From contig NZ_JAKGCR010000001.1 in the NCBI RefSeq assembly GCF_022668875.1, forward strand, positions 248,001 to 312,000: a stretch of DNA of 64,000 nt, read 5' to 3'. Each line of letters starts with the position of its first letter. Within the stretch, counting starts at the first letter, position 1. Origin of the DNA: Domibacillus sp. PGB-M46 (GTDB taxonomy: Bacteria; Bacillota; Bacilli; Bacillales; Domibacillaceae). This document shows positions 17,258 to 26,000 of the stretch, piece after piece. The notes under the pieces were generated by a model. That model was not told the origin of the DNA. It ran no database searches and worked only from the letters and a program-made list of their open reading frames with translations. The position numbers were made by a program, and so were the translations under genes.

Positions 17258-18094
17258 GTGAGAAAATGGACATCAAAAGGATTATTAGGTGCAGGGCTGG
17301 CAGCCGTTCTTGCCTTTACATCTGCATGCAGCCAGGAAGAAGAAAGCGGCGGTGGAAGCGGGACTGAAAAGAAAACATTGGTGGTCGGCACAGACGCCGC
17401 CTACGCTCCCTTTACATACATGGATAAAGGAGAAATCGTCGGCTTTGATATTGATGTCGTAGACGCTGTGATGGAAGAAGCCGGTTACGAATACGAAATT
17501 AAAAACATGGGCTGGGATGGCCTTTTTGAAAGCACGCGCCAGAAACAGCTTGACCTTGCCGTCTGCGCGATTACAATCAGCGATGACCGGAAAGAAACAT
17601 TCGATTTCTCCTCTCCTTACTATCAATCTACTCATATGATTATGACCAAAGAAGAAACGAAAGTGGACAGCGCCAATGATTTGAAAAACATGACGGTCGG
17701 TGTCCTGAACGCATCAACAGGCCAGATTGCCGCCGAGAAAGTGATGGGCCAAAACAGCCCGAACTTAAAAAAATATGAAAGCGACGCTGTTTCCATTATG
17801 TCAATGAAAAACGGCGCGGTGCAGGCCTCTGTAGCCGATAATACAGTTGTCACAGAATATATGAAAAACAATCCGAACGAGAAGTACAATACATTGACAG
17901 ACCCGGAAACATTCGGTTCCGAGTTTTACGGTTTCATGTTCCCGAAAGGAAGCGAAGTCGCGGATGACCTCGATGCAGCCTTGAAGATAATTATCGAAAA
18001 CGGCACGTATGCTGAAATCTATGAAAAATGGATTGGCACAAAGCCGGACACAGACGTTTTACAAAAAGCAGCCCAGCAGGCAGCAGCATCATGA
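17258..18094 (+). CDS. Amino-acid ABC transporter substrate-binding lipoprotein
   Basis: A 278-residue family-3 solute-binding protein. The signal peptide ends in a lipobox, TSAC with C24 as the lipidated residue, followed by a Ser/Gly linker. The fold signature VGTDAAYAPFTYMDKGEIVGF is visible near the start of the mature protein (DAAYAPF binds ligand). The GTG at 17258 follows GGGAGGA. No permease or ATPase gene is adjacent. The stop overlaps the start of a homocysteine methyltransferase gene (ATGA), so the ligand may be a sulfur amino acid such as methionine or S-methylmethionine; that is inference. Confidence 0.9.
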   Translation: MRKWTSKGLLGAGLAAVLAFTSACSQEEESGGGSGTEKKTLVVGTDAAYAPFTYMDKGEIVGFDIDVVDAVMEEAGYEYEIKNMGWDGLFESTRQKQLDLAVCAITISDDRKETFDFSSPYYQSTHMIMTKEETKVDSANDLKNMTVGVLNASTGQIAAEKVMGQNSPNLKKYESDAVSIMSMKNGAVQASVADNTVVTEYMKNNPNEKYNTLTDPETFGSEFYGFMFPKGSEVADDLDAALKIIIENGTYAEIYEKWIGTKPDTDVLQKAAQQAAAS

Positions 18095-19029
18095 ATCCGA
18101 TTCAATCCATCTTAAGAGAGTTCCCGGTGATCGTGCTGGACGGTGCGATGGCAACAGAGCTTGAGCGCCATGGCTGCCAGTTAAACGACAGCCTTTGGTC
18201 GGCCCGCGTATTAATGGAAACGCCGGAACTCATTAAACAGGTGCACCTTGACTATTTTCAGGCTGGAGCAGACTGCGCGATTACCGCAAGCTATCAGGCG
18301 ACCATTGATGGGTTTGCCCGGCATGGTCTTACTGCCGAAGAAACGATTAGTGTCATTCAGGCTTCAGTGCGCATTGCTGTCCAGACACGGGATGAATTCT
18401 GGCAGTCGCTTGATGACAAAACGAGCCGGCCGAAGCCGCTCGTTGCAGCTTCTGTCGGTCCTTACGGGGCGTTTCTTGCAGACGGCTCCGAATACCGGGG
18501 TGACTATAAGCTGACAGAGGAAGAGCTGATCGAGTTCCACCGTCCGCGCATTCAAGCACTGATCGAAGCAGGTGCAGATCTGCTTGCCTGTGAAACGATT
18601 CCGAATCTCACGGAAGCAAAAGCACTGGCACGCCTTCTGCAGGAAGAATTCCCGGAGACGTATGCTTGGATCAGCTTCAGCGCCAAAGACGGGCAGCATA
18701 TTAGCAGCGGGGAACGAATCGCGGACTGTGCCCGGGAACTCGAGCCTGTTTCCCAAATTGCAGCGATTGGTGTAAACTGCACCGCTCCGGAATTCATGCC
18801 CGAACTTATTAGAGAAATGAAACGAGCATCATCCAAGCCCGTTATGGTGTATCCAAACCTTGGCGAAGTGTATGACGCTGAAACGAAAACATGGTCCGGC
18901 GCACCGGACATGGAAGCATACAGCCAGCATACACGCCACTGGCACGAATGCGGCGCCCAGCTCATCGGCGGATGCTGCCGCACGAAGCCTTCTGATATCG
19001 AAACGATTGCCCACTGGGTGAGAGCTTAA
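18091..19029 (+). CDS. mmuM: Homocysteine S-methyltransferase
   Basis: A 312-residue zinc-dependent methyltransferase that makes methionine from homocysteine, using S-methylmethionine or S-adenosylmethionine as donor. The N-terminal LDGAMATELERHG, a middle VAASVGPYGAFLADGSEY, and the zinc cysteines in GVNCTAPE and GGCCRTKP are all present. The ATG at 18091 overlaps the stop of the upstream binding protein by 4 bp, so translation is coupled; an in-frame start 63 bp earlier lies deep in that gene. It ends at a bidirectional terminator facing the SLH gene. Confidence 0.93.
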   Translation: MNPIQSILREFPVIVLDGAMATELERHGCQLNDSLWSARVLMETPELIKQVHLDYFQAGADCAITASYQATIDGFARHGLTAEETISVIQASVRIAVQTRDEFWQSLDDKTSRPKPLVAASVGPYGAFLADGSEYRGDYKLTEEELIEFHRPRIQALIEAGADLLACETIPNLTEAKALARLLQEEFPETYAWISFSAKDGQHISSGERIADCARELEPVSQIAAIGVNCTAPEFMPELIREMKRASSKPVMVYPNLGEVYDAETKTWSGAPDMEAYSQHTRHWHECGAQLIGGCCRTKPSDIETIAHWVRA

Positions 19030-19030
19030 T

Positions 19031-19069
19031 AAAAAAGCGTTCAGGAACTTGTATCCTGAACGCTTTTTT
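19031..19069. terminator. Bidirectional terminator between mmuM and the SLH gene
   Basis: AAAAAAGCGTTCAGGA pairs with TCCTGAACGCTTTTTT around a 7-nt loop, giving U-tracts on both strands. Confidence 0.95.
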
Positions 19070-19072
19070 CCA

Positions 19073-20251
19073 TTAACGGATTAATGAGTATGGCATCGTA
19101 AACTGACGAATGCTGTCTGAATATGGACCATATTCATATGGATTAAAGAACATCACGAAGCCGCCTGGTTTCATGTAAAACTGATACTGATGCTCGTCTA
19201 AACTGTACAGTCCGTCCCAGAATGTAAGCTGCCCTCTGCTCTGCATCGCATACGCCTGTGTGTTTATCCGGTCGATCACGTTATCTTCGTAATAATACTG
19301 AGTAGCTAAATCATCCAGTGAGATAAACGAGTCGCTTTTTACATCATAGTTATCCGCAAAAAGCTGCTCGTATCCGTGTGCACCGCCTGTATACTCGAAG
19401 CTTTCAAACAACACACTGATATAATTCAAATCAGCCCGCGGCACCGTGTAGTCCACAACAAATTCATAGTATTCACCCAGATAATCATCTTCTTGAGCCA
19501 GCTCCATAATCTCATTCCGCTCTGCTACAAGATCGGCTCCTGCTTCGCGGAAGTAGCTGTTCAAGTAAGAAAAATTATGCTGGTTCGTTGTATCTGCAAA
19601 TTGAGGGTAATAAATATCCGCTGCTGCCCGTTTCGGATAATTCACCACTTTTAAACGGAAGTTCGCATTCATCGCACGGGCCACGAATACCGCAAACTGG
19701 GCACGTGTGACTTTGGCGGATGGGTTAAACGTTGTGGATGTATAGCCGGATGTAATGCCGCTTGCCAGAAGCGGCGTTATGTATGTATTACCGGAATAAG
19801 ACGCGTTCATGTCTTCCCACTGCACCGGTACGGATCCCTTAATGCCAAAAGCCAGCTGTGTAATTTTAGCCATCTCTACCCGCTTTAGCTGATTATCCGG
19901 CTGAAACGATGCTCCTTTTGAAAACCAGCCTGCGTTTACCGCTGCGGCAATTTCTTTATAAAAAGGATGAGACGTTGGGACGTCCGAAAATTTTGGATTC
20001 GGAACGTTTGTGAGCGAAAGCTTTTTTGCCCGCACCAAAATCGCAGCCGCCTGCGCTTTTGTAACAGAAGCGTCTTTATTGTACTTTCCATTCGAGCCGC
20101 CTTTAATAATGCCGCGGTCACTCAAATAGGAAATTTCTTTTGCAGCCCAGTGTGTTGACGGTACATCCGTAAAAGTCGCCGCGTTTGCCTGTGCTGCTGA
20201 CAATCCAATCAATAGCGCTGCTAAAATCGTCATAAATGAGTACTTTTTCAC
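19073..20251 (-). CDS. S-layer-homology surface protein with C-terminal DUF3298-like domain
   Basis: A 392-residue exported protein. A signal peptide (hydrophobic core, end near AQANA) is followed by three SLH domains (FTDVPSTHWAAKEISYL, FSDVPTSHPFYKEIAAA, and WEDMNASYSGNTYITPL). SLH triplets bind pyruvylated secondary wall polymer and hold proteins on the cell surface. The C-terminal part, with YTGGAHGYE and a later LYSLDEHQYQFY, resembles the DUF3298 domain found in RsiV-like proteins. The GTG at 20251 follows GAAAGAGGGG; the longer frame upstream crosses a leader hairpin and is not used. Function beyond wall attachment is unknown. Confidence 0.88.
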   Translation of the reverse strand: MKKYSFMTILAALLIGLSAAQANAATFTDVPSTHWAAKEISYLSDRGIIKGGSNGKYNKDASVTKAQAAAILVRAKKLSLTNVPNPKFSDVPTSHPFYKEIAAAVNAGWFSKGASFQPDNQLKRVEMAKITQLAFGIKGSVPVQWEDMNASYSGNTYITPLLASGITSGYTSTTFNPSAKVTRAQFAVFVARAMNANFRLKVVNYPKRAAADIYYPQFADTTNQHNFSYLNSYFREAGADLVAERNEIMELAQEDDYLGEYYEFVVDYTVPRADLNYISVLFESFEYTGGAHGYEQLFADNYDVKSDSFISLDDLATQYYYEDNVIDRINTQAYAMQSRGQLTFWDGLYSLDEHQYQFYMKPGGFVMFFNPYEYGPYSDSIRQFTMPYSLIR

Positions 20252-20276
20252 TTGAACCCCTCTTTCCTGTTTTATG

Positions 20277-20310
20277 GCCGCCAGCCAGCAAAAGCTGGAC
20301 CGGCGGCTCT
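20277..20310 (-). promoter_or_regulatory. Leader hairpin before the SLH gene
   Basis: GCCGCC-GG-TCCAGC pairs imperfectly with GCTGG-CT-GGCGGC around TTTT, on the minus strand between promoter and ribosome site. There is no U-tract, so it is not a terminator. It may stabilise the mRNA or bind a regulator. Confidence 0.4.
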
Positions 20311-20410
20311 TTCCGTTCGTTCTGCCCCCCGGCAACGGACATCCAAATTATACTATAATTCCCTTTTCAGTGATATAGTAATAGTTAAAAAGTTTTATCG
20401 AACTAGAACA

Positions 20411-20443
20411 AAAAGGATATCTTCCAGGAAGATATCCTTTTTT
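20411..20443. terminator. Terminator after the histidine phosphatase gene
   Basis: AAAGGATATCTTCC pairs with GGAAGATATCCTTT with T-runs on both strands. It lies right after the stop at 20442 on the minus strand. Confidence 0.9.
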
Positions 20444-21059
20444 ACCCTTCAAATGTATCCCGGACCTCTTTTAAATGTGGTATCTCATTGACCGATACCA
20501 CCGACAGCTTTTTACCGTTCCAGGCAATTCTTGTGATGGACGTATTATCGATTTTGCCTTGCCCGGTGCCGGCCTGCCCGTCTGTCAGCTTATGAACGAA
20601 AGCATTGATGGCGCCGCCATGTGTAACGACAAGAGCAGGCGCTCCATTTGTTTCTTTCGAAATCATAGTGAGTACCTTTACCATCCGCTCCTGCATATCT
20701 TCTATCGATTCCATGCCATGTGTCATCGGAATGCCGAAATTATCCGCATAGTTTGGCACTTGCGTTAGGATATCAGTGAGCAGCTGTCCCTGAAGCTCTC
20801 CGTAAAATCGCTCCCTGAGCAGCCGGCTTGCGGTAATCGATTCTACCGGCATCCAGGCTGTTGCGAGCTTCGCGGTTTGAAAGGCGCGGTTCAAATCACT
20901 TGAAAACACATAGTCAAAAGAAATACCTTCCCGTTCAAAATAACCGCCGAGCGCGGCTGCCTGTTTTCTTCCTTCTTCACTCAGCCCAATATCCATCTGC
21001 CCCTGCAGACGTCCGAGCGCATTCCATTCTGATTCTCCGTGGCGTACAAGATGAATCAT
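20442..21059 (-). CDS. Histidine phosphatase family protein (phosphoglycerate mutase-like)
   Basis: A 205-residue phosphatase of the histidine (PGM-like) superfamily. The catalytic RHGESEWN is at residues 6-13 (H7 is the nucleophile) and the second catalytic His is in VVTHGGAINAF. The acid residue is expected in the LLRERFYGELQG stretch. The ATG at 21059 follows AAGGGGGG. It resembles B. subtilis PhoE/YhfR, which act on various phosphate esters; the substrate here cannot be told. Confidence 0.9.
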   Translation of the reverse strand: MIHLVRHGESEWNALGRLQGQMDIGLSEEGRKQAAALGGYFEREGISFDYVFSSDLNRAFQTAKLATAWMPVESITASRLLRERFYGELQGQLLTDILTQVPNYADNFGIPMTHGMESIEDMQERMVKVLTMISKETNGAPALVVTHGGAINAFVHKLTDGQAGTGQGKIDNTSITRIAWNGKKLSVVSVNEIPHLKEVRDTFEG

Positions 21060-21112
21060 ACGCAGCCCCCCTTTTTTCCAAAAGCATACCATTGTGCTCC
21101 TTTGCCTACAAT

Positions 21113-21138
21113 AAAAAAGCAGCCAATCATTTGGCCGC
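21113..21138 (-). terminator. Terminator after the EIIC-like gene
   Basis: GCGGCCAA and TTGGCTGC pair (one G-T) around ATGA, followed by TTTTTT on the minus strand. Confidence 0.8.
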
Positions 21139-21145
21139 TTCCTTC

Positions 21146-22183
21146 TTAATCAAATTGCAGTTTATAATCATCTGCTTTGATCATTTTTAATTTTCTTGCA
21201 AACACATAAATCAAGCCGAGGTTCAATACGACCGGCAGCACCAGGAACAAGCTGAGCATGACCGATACATTTTTTGCCGACCAGCCACCCTCCGCCAGGT
21301 GAATGTAGTTCAGCGGACCAACCAGGCCGGACAATCCAAATCCGGCGCTGTACGGTGTCCCCTGCACATTCAGCATGCCCGCCAGCGCGCCTAAGATAGC
21401 TGCCGTAATCAGCATTGGCAGCCCGATTTTCGGCTTCATAAAAAAGTTACGCATTTGAATTTTCGGTGAACCCAGCACATGTGCCAGTGCCGTTCCTAAT
21501 GAATTCGCCCGGTAGCTGGCAATCGCAAATCCGACCCCTGCCGCTACAACGCCAAGGTTTGCTGCACCTGATCCAACCCCCGACAGCATAATGACTGTTG
21601 CAACACCAACCGTTGAAATAGGAGATAAAATAATGACACAAAAAATAACCGCAATAATCGCTCCCATTAACACTGGCTGCCATGTCGTTACATTATCCAC
21701 TGCCACACCCACTACGCCCGCTGACGACTTCACATACGGAAGAGTCATTACACCAATCATACCCGGCACCAAAATACAAAGCGTCGGCATCAATAAAATC
21801 GAATACTCCTTTAACCGCCCACCAATCCACTGTACAAACAGAACCGCTAAAGCTGCCGTTAAGCCAGTGTTGATGACAACACCAATGCCATTCAAGGCAA
21901 ACAATCCTTCGGCCGTCTGCTGCACCGATCCGCCGCCAACCATCGCCGCAATGCCGACACTCGCCGTTTGAATCGGTGTTAATTTAAACGTCATCCCAAC
22001 CATCACGCCAATTAAAATTGGCAATAAGCTCATCACTACAACCGTCATATCCAAAACCGCCTGCAGCGCTGGAGCATGCGGAATGATCAGCTTTAAAATT
22101 TCCCCAAGCAGCGCATTTGGAATCAATGCCACCACAATCCCCATACTCATGCCTGTTAACAGCTTACTGAAAAAATCTTTCAT
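21146..22183 (-). CDS. PTS EIIC-type membrane permease (EIIC_2 family)
   Basis: A 345-residue integral membrane protein with about nine to ten hydrophobic segments. The GGGSVQQTAEGLFALNG stretch and the regular Gly-rich helices fit the PTS_EIIC_2 family of standalone IIC-like proteins. No IIA or IIB partner gene is nearby, so sugar transport by a classical PTS is not supported; the substrate is unknown. The ATG at 22183 follows AAGGAG with 9 nt spacing; the longer frame would start upstream of the promoter. The promoter overlaps a GntR-type palindrome. Confidence 0.78.
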   Translation of the reverse strand: MKDFFSKLLTGMSMGIVVALIPNALLGEILKLIIPHAPALQAVLDMTVVVMSLLPILIGVMVGMTFKLTPIQTASVGIAAMVGGGSVQQTAEGLFALNGIGVVINTGLTAALAVLFVQWIGGRLKEYSILLMPTLCILVPGMIGVMTLPYVKSSAGVVGVAVDNVTTWQPVLMGAIIAVIFCVIILSPISTVGVATVIMLSGVGSGAANLGVVAAGVGFAIASYRANSLGTALAHVLGSPKIQMRNFFMKPKIGLPMLITAAILGALAGMLNVQGTPYSAGFGLSGLVGPLNYIHLAEGGWSAKNVSVMLSLFLVLPVVLNLGLIYVFARKLKMIKADDYKLQFD

Positions 22184-22216
22184 TCTGCCAGTCTCCTTAC
22201 TCTTGATGTTGTTAAA

Positions 22217-22245
22217 ATTGTATACAATATTCTGATATAAAGCAA
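22217..22245 (-). promoter_or_regulatory. Promoter with overlapping GntR-like operator before the EIIC-like gene
   Basis: On the minus strand TTGCTT (22245-22240) and TACAAT (22222-22217) are 17 bp apart. The perfect palindrome ATTGTATACAAT (22217-22228) covers the -10 box. TTGTATACAA is the kind of site bound by GntR-family repressors; no such regulator gene is in the window. Confidence 0.6.
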
Positions 22246-22339
22246 CGAAAATTTTTAATGCTTTACCGCACATAAGCGTTAAAGCGAGATAGTTTGAATT
22301 TGGAGGGAAAGGTAAAACATAAAAGAAAAAGGAGATTAT

Positions 22340-23014
22340 ATGGATACCCTTTTATTCAGCTGTTTTGCCGCTGCGTATCTTATTCTTTTCTCTCTCGCCC
22401 TGCGTCTATTTAGGAAAAGGTGCATCGTAAGCGCAACCCTTCTACTGCCTGTTATCGCCGGGCTTGTTTATGATAATGGAATCATTGCTGCCGGGCGCTT
22501 CATTGGTGAAGGTACTGTATTAGAAGTCCTGAATGCTGCCCGATTCTGGCTACATGCTCTGTTTACTCCACTGCTCGTTTTGTATACGTGGATGTCTTTA
22601 AAGCAAGCAGGTGTTTCCTGGGCACAGACGGTCTGGTTTCGCTGGGCGGCAATCGCTTTAACTGCAGCCCTTGTGCTGCTTGAATTCCTCACAGAAGTAC
22701 ATGGCCTTTCGCTCCAGCCGAGGTGGGAATATGGAACTTTAAGCTATACAAACGCCGAACCATCGAATGGTCCGCCGCTTATGGTCTTAGTCGTTTCCGT
22801 TGTGCTGCTGGCTGCTTCTATTGTGGTATGGCGAAAGCAAGGATGGGTATGGTTCTTCATTGGTTCGCTTGTAATGATTGTGGGGAGTGCTGTGCAGCTG
22901 CCTGTGGCAAGCGGAGCTGTGACAAACTTGTTCGAGCTGGTGCTCATTGTGTCACTTTTGGCAACAGCCCGGTTTCAAGGAAACGATCAAAGGACCGAGC
23001 CGCAGACTAAATAA
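22340..23014 (+). CDS. Integral membrane protein of unknown function
   Basis: A 224-residue protein with about six or seven hydrophobic segments: one at the extreme N-terminus (FSCFAAAYLILFSLALRLF), others at LLLPVIAGLVYDNGIIAA, WLHALFTPLLVLYTWM, WAAIALTAALVLLEFL, LVVSVVLLAASIVV, FFIGSLVMIVGSAVQL and FELVLIVSLLATA. I do not recognise a family or catalytic motif. The ATG follows AAAAAGGAG. It is transcribed away from the EIIC-like gene and converges on the giant repeat gene, with a minus-strand terminator between them. Confidence 0.75.
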   Translation: MDTLLFSCFAAAYLILFSLALRLFRKRCIVSATLLLPVIAGLVYDNGIIAAGRFIGEGTVLEVLNAARFWLHALFTPLLVLYTWMSLKQAGVSWAQTVWFRWAAIALTAALVLLEFLTEVHGLSLQPRWEYGTLSYTNAEPSNGPPLMVLVVSVVLLAASIVVWRKQGWVWFFIGSLVMIVGSAVQLPVASGAVTNLFELVLIVSLLATARFQGNDQRTEPQTK

Positions 23015-23017
23015 AAA

Positions 23018-23039
23018 GGTCCTGGCTGAGCCAGGACCT
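23018..23039 (-). terminator. Terminator of the giant repeat-protein gene
   Basis: AGGTCCTGGCT and AGCCAGGACCT pair perfectly and are followed by TTTTTATTT on the minus strand. The plus strand lacks a T-run. Confidence 0.85.
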
Positions 23040-23048
23040 CACATATAC

Positions 23049-26000
23049 TTATTTAATTTCGACGTTTTTGCTTCCGACAACAAGGTAACCATTCAGCATG
23101 CCGCGGAATTCTGCTTTAGCAGTTCCAGGCTTCCAAGAAAATTCTTCCCTGTTAAACTTGAATTGTCCTTTTTTCGCCTGCTGCTCCAGTCCGTTCGTTC
23201 CGTTATTAGCTGAAACGCCGTTTAATTGGGCGCTGCTAAGATCGAACCCGGCTGGATTAAATTCTTGCGGCACTGTCACCTGTACAGTGATCACCCCAGT
23301 ATTTTGCTTGATCACACCTGGGTTTACATCAATAGAAGCTGGAATGTATACAACAAAGGTTTTCTCAACTGCTGTTGTCCAGCCCGCTTCGTCTGTAACC
23401 GTCACAGACGCTGTGTAAGTACCCGGCTGGCCTAGTGTAACGTCATCGCCATTTTCATATGTTTGGCCATTAAAAGTTAACGTTTCAACTGCGACGCCAG
23501 ATGCTGTATCCTCTGCTTTATAAGTCAAATCCAACGAAGCGCCAAGTGCGTATTCTTCTAATAGATTCATAGATACCACTGGAGCCGTTTTATCGATTTT
23601 CACTTCGATTGTTTTGGCTTCCTCCGCATTTCCAGCTTGGTCTACCGTATAGAAAGAAACAGCAGTGATGCCTTCTTTGCTGATCGTGAAGCTTGTGCCT
23701 TCCTTGTACACTGATCCATCGATTGAGTAATACGTTTTCGCCGTACCGCTTGCATGGTCTGTTGCCGTTAAATGAATCACAGCATCGTCTTTCAGCCATT
23801 GGTCTGTGGCATCAGACTGTGTAACAGGTGCCGTTTGATCGACTTTTACTTCAACCGTTTGGGCGGCTTCTTTATTACCCGCTTTGTCCACAGAATAGAA
23901 AGAAACTTTGTTCAGTCCTTCTTTCTCCACAGTGAAAGATGTGCCTTCTGTGTAGTCAGCGCCATTGATCGAGTAGAAGGTTTGCGCTACGCCGCTCGCT
24001 TCATCAGATGCTGCCAGTTTCACTGTTACATTTTCCTTGCTCCAGTCTGCCGGCGCCTCCGCTTTTGTAATAGGAGCTGTTTGATCAACCTTCACTTCAA
24101 TCGTTTTTGCTTCTTCTTTGTTTCCTGCTTTATCGACAGAGAAGTAAGAGATGCTGTGTACGCCTTCTTTTTCAACTGTAACCGTTGTACCTTCTGTATA
24201 ATCAGAGCTATTAATAGAATAGAACGTTCGTGCAATGCCACTTGCTTCATCAGCGGCTGCCAGTTTTACAGTCGCATTTTCTTTGCTCCATTCGGCTGGC
24301 GCTTCCGCTTTTGTCACAGGAGACGTTTGGTCAATCTTCACTTCAATCGTTTGAGCGGTTTCCTTGTTGCCCACTTTATCAACCGAGTAGAAAGAAACGT
24401 TGTGCACGCCTTCTTCTTCAATTGTGAAAGAAGTACCCGCTTTGTATTCGCTGCCGTCTACTGAATAGTATGTGCCAGCGACGCCTGTTTCATTGTCTGT
24501 TACAGACAACGTAACAGAAGCTTTTTGATTCGTCCAGCCCGCTGGCGCTTCCGCTTTCGTAACCGGCGCTTCCGTATCGACAATCAATTTCGCCAGTACA
24601 ACGTTTGAGCGGTCAGATTCGCCAAACGAGTTGCTATAAGAAGTAACAAAGTATTCATGATTCGCATATGACAGATTAGAAACAGTGTAAGATAGGTTAT
24701 TTACTTTTTCCGCTACCAATACTGCTTTCCCGTCAATAAGCTCGTAAATATTGTAGCCATTCGCATACGTTACAAAATCCCAAACGATACGTGCGCTTGT
24801 CTCACTTGTTAACGTCAGAGTCGCTTCCGGAGCTTGCATATCTGGATACACAATTTTCTCCCTAATCTGCTCAGAAGGCGCCGATTCACCGAAGCGTGTG
24901 CTGTAGGCTGTTACTTCAAAAGAATGCGTATCTTCTGTCAGGTTATAGACTTTTTGTGTAAGTGAGTTGCCTTTATAGACTAGCTTTCTCTCACCATTTG
25001 TAATTTGATACACGCGATATTCATTTGCCCACTGAACAGATTTCCAGTTTAACGTAATGTTATTTACATTAAAAATGGTTCCTGTCAGAGGCGGCGGTGC
25101 TACGGTCGGCCAGGTTAAATTGAAATTGATTTTAGCCCCTTCAGGAGATTCACCAAACCGGGTGCTCACAGAATGGATCACATATGTGTAATCCCCTTCC
25201 GGCATATTCGTAAATGTTACAGACGTACCCGCCAATGCTTTCTTTAAGACTAATTCACCATCAATAAGCTGGTAAACTTTATAGCTGTTCCCGTAAGTCA
25301 CAGCATTCCACTTAAGCGTAATATCATTTCCGTTTGTAATCGTATAGGTTCCATTACCCGGTGCCTGCATAACTGGATGAGTCAGTTCAAAAGAAACTGT
25401 ACTGCCTTTTGCCGATTCACCAAACCGCGAGCTGACCGAATGAATTTCATACTGATAATTTCCTTCCGGTGCATTCGTATACACAGCAGTGGTACCAGTT
25501 ACGGTACTTTTTAGTACTCGTTCGCCGTCAATCACCTGGTACACTTTGTAAGAATTCGCGTAGGCAGACGTATTCCATTTTAATGTAATATCGTTGCCAT
25601 TTGTAACAGTATAAACAGTATTTTCTGGTGCCGCCATTTCCGGGAACACAAGATCCAGACTTACTTTGCTTCCTTCTGGTGACTCCCCGAACCGGGTACT
25701 ATAGGCATGAACTACATAGGTGTGCTCACCTTCTGGAACATTGACTAGTGCTGCAGTTAAAGATGAAACCGTACTTTTTAGCACTTTTTGATCGTTAACC
25801 ACTTCATAAACTTTATAACTGTTCGCATAACTTACAGCTTCCCAATTCAAAACAATATCGTTACCATTTTGAACTTTATGGGTCAAGTTTGACGGAGCAT
25901 CTAAATTATATTCATTCATTGTAACGGAGAGAATACTTCCTTCTGCTGACTCTCCAAAGCGGCTGCTGACTGTGTGAACCACATATGTGTGTTCACCGGC

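Noticed and set aside
23772-24464. Long plus-strand reading frame opposite the repeat gene
   Set aside because: It is a mirror frame of the repetitive coding sequence, with no ribosome site and low-complexity content.
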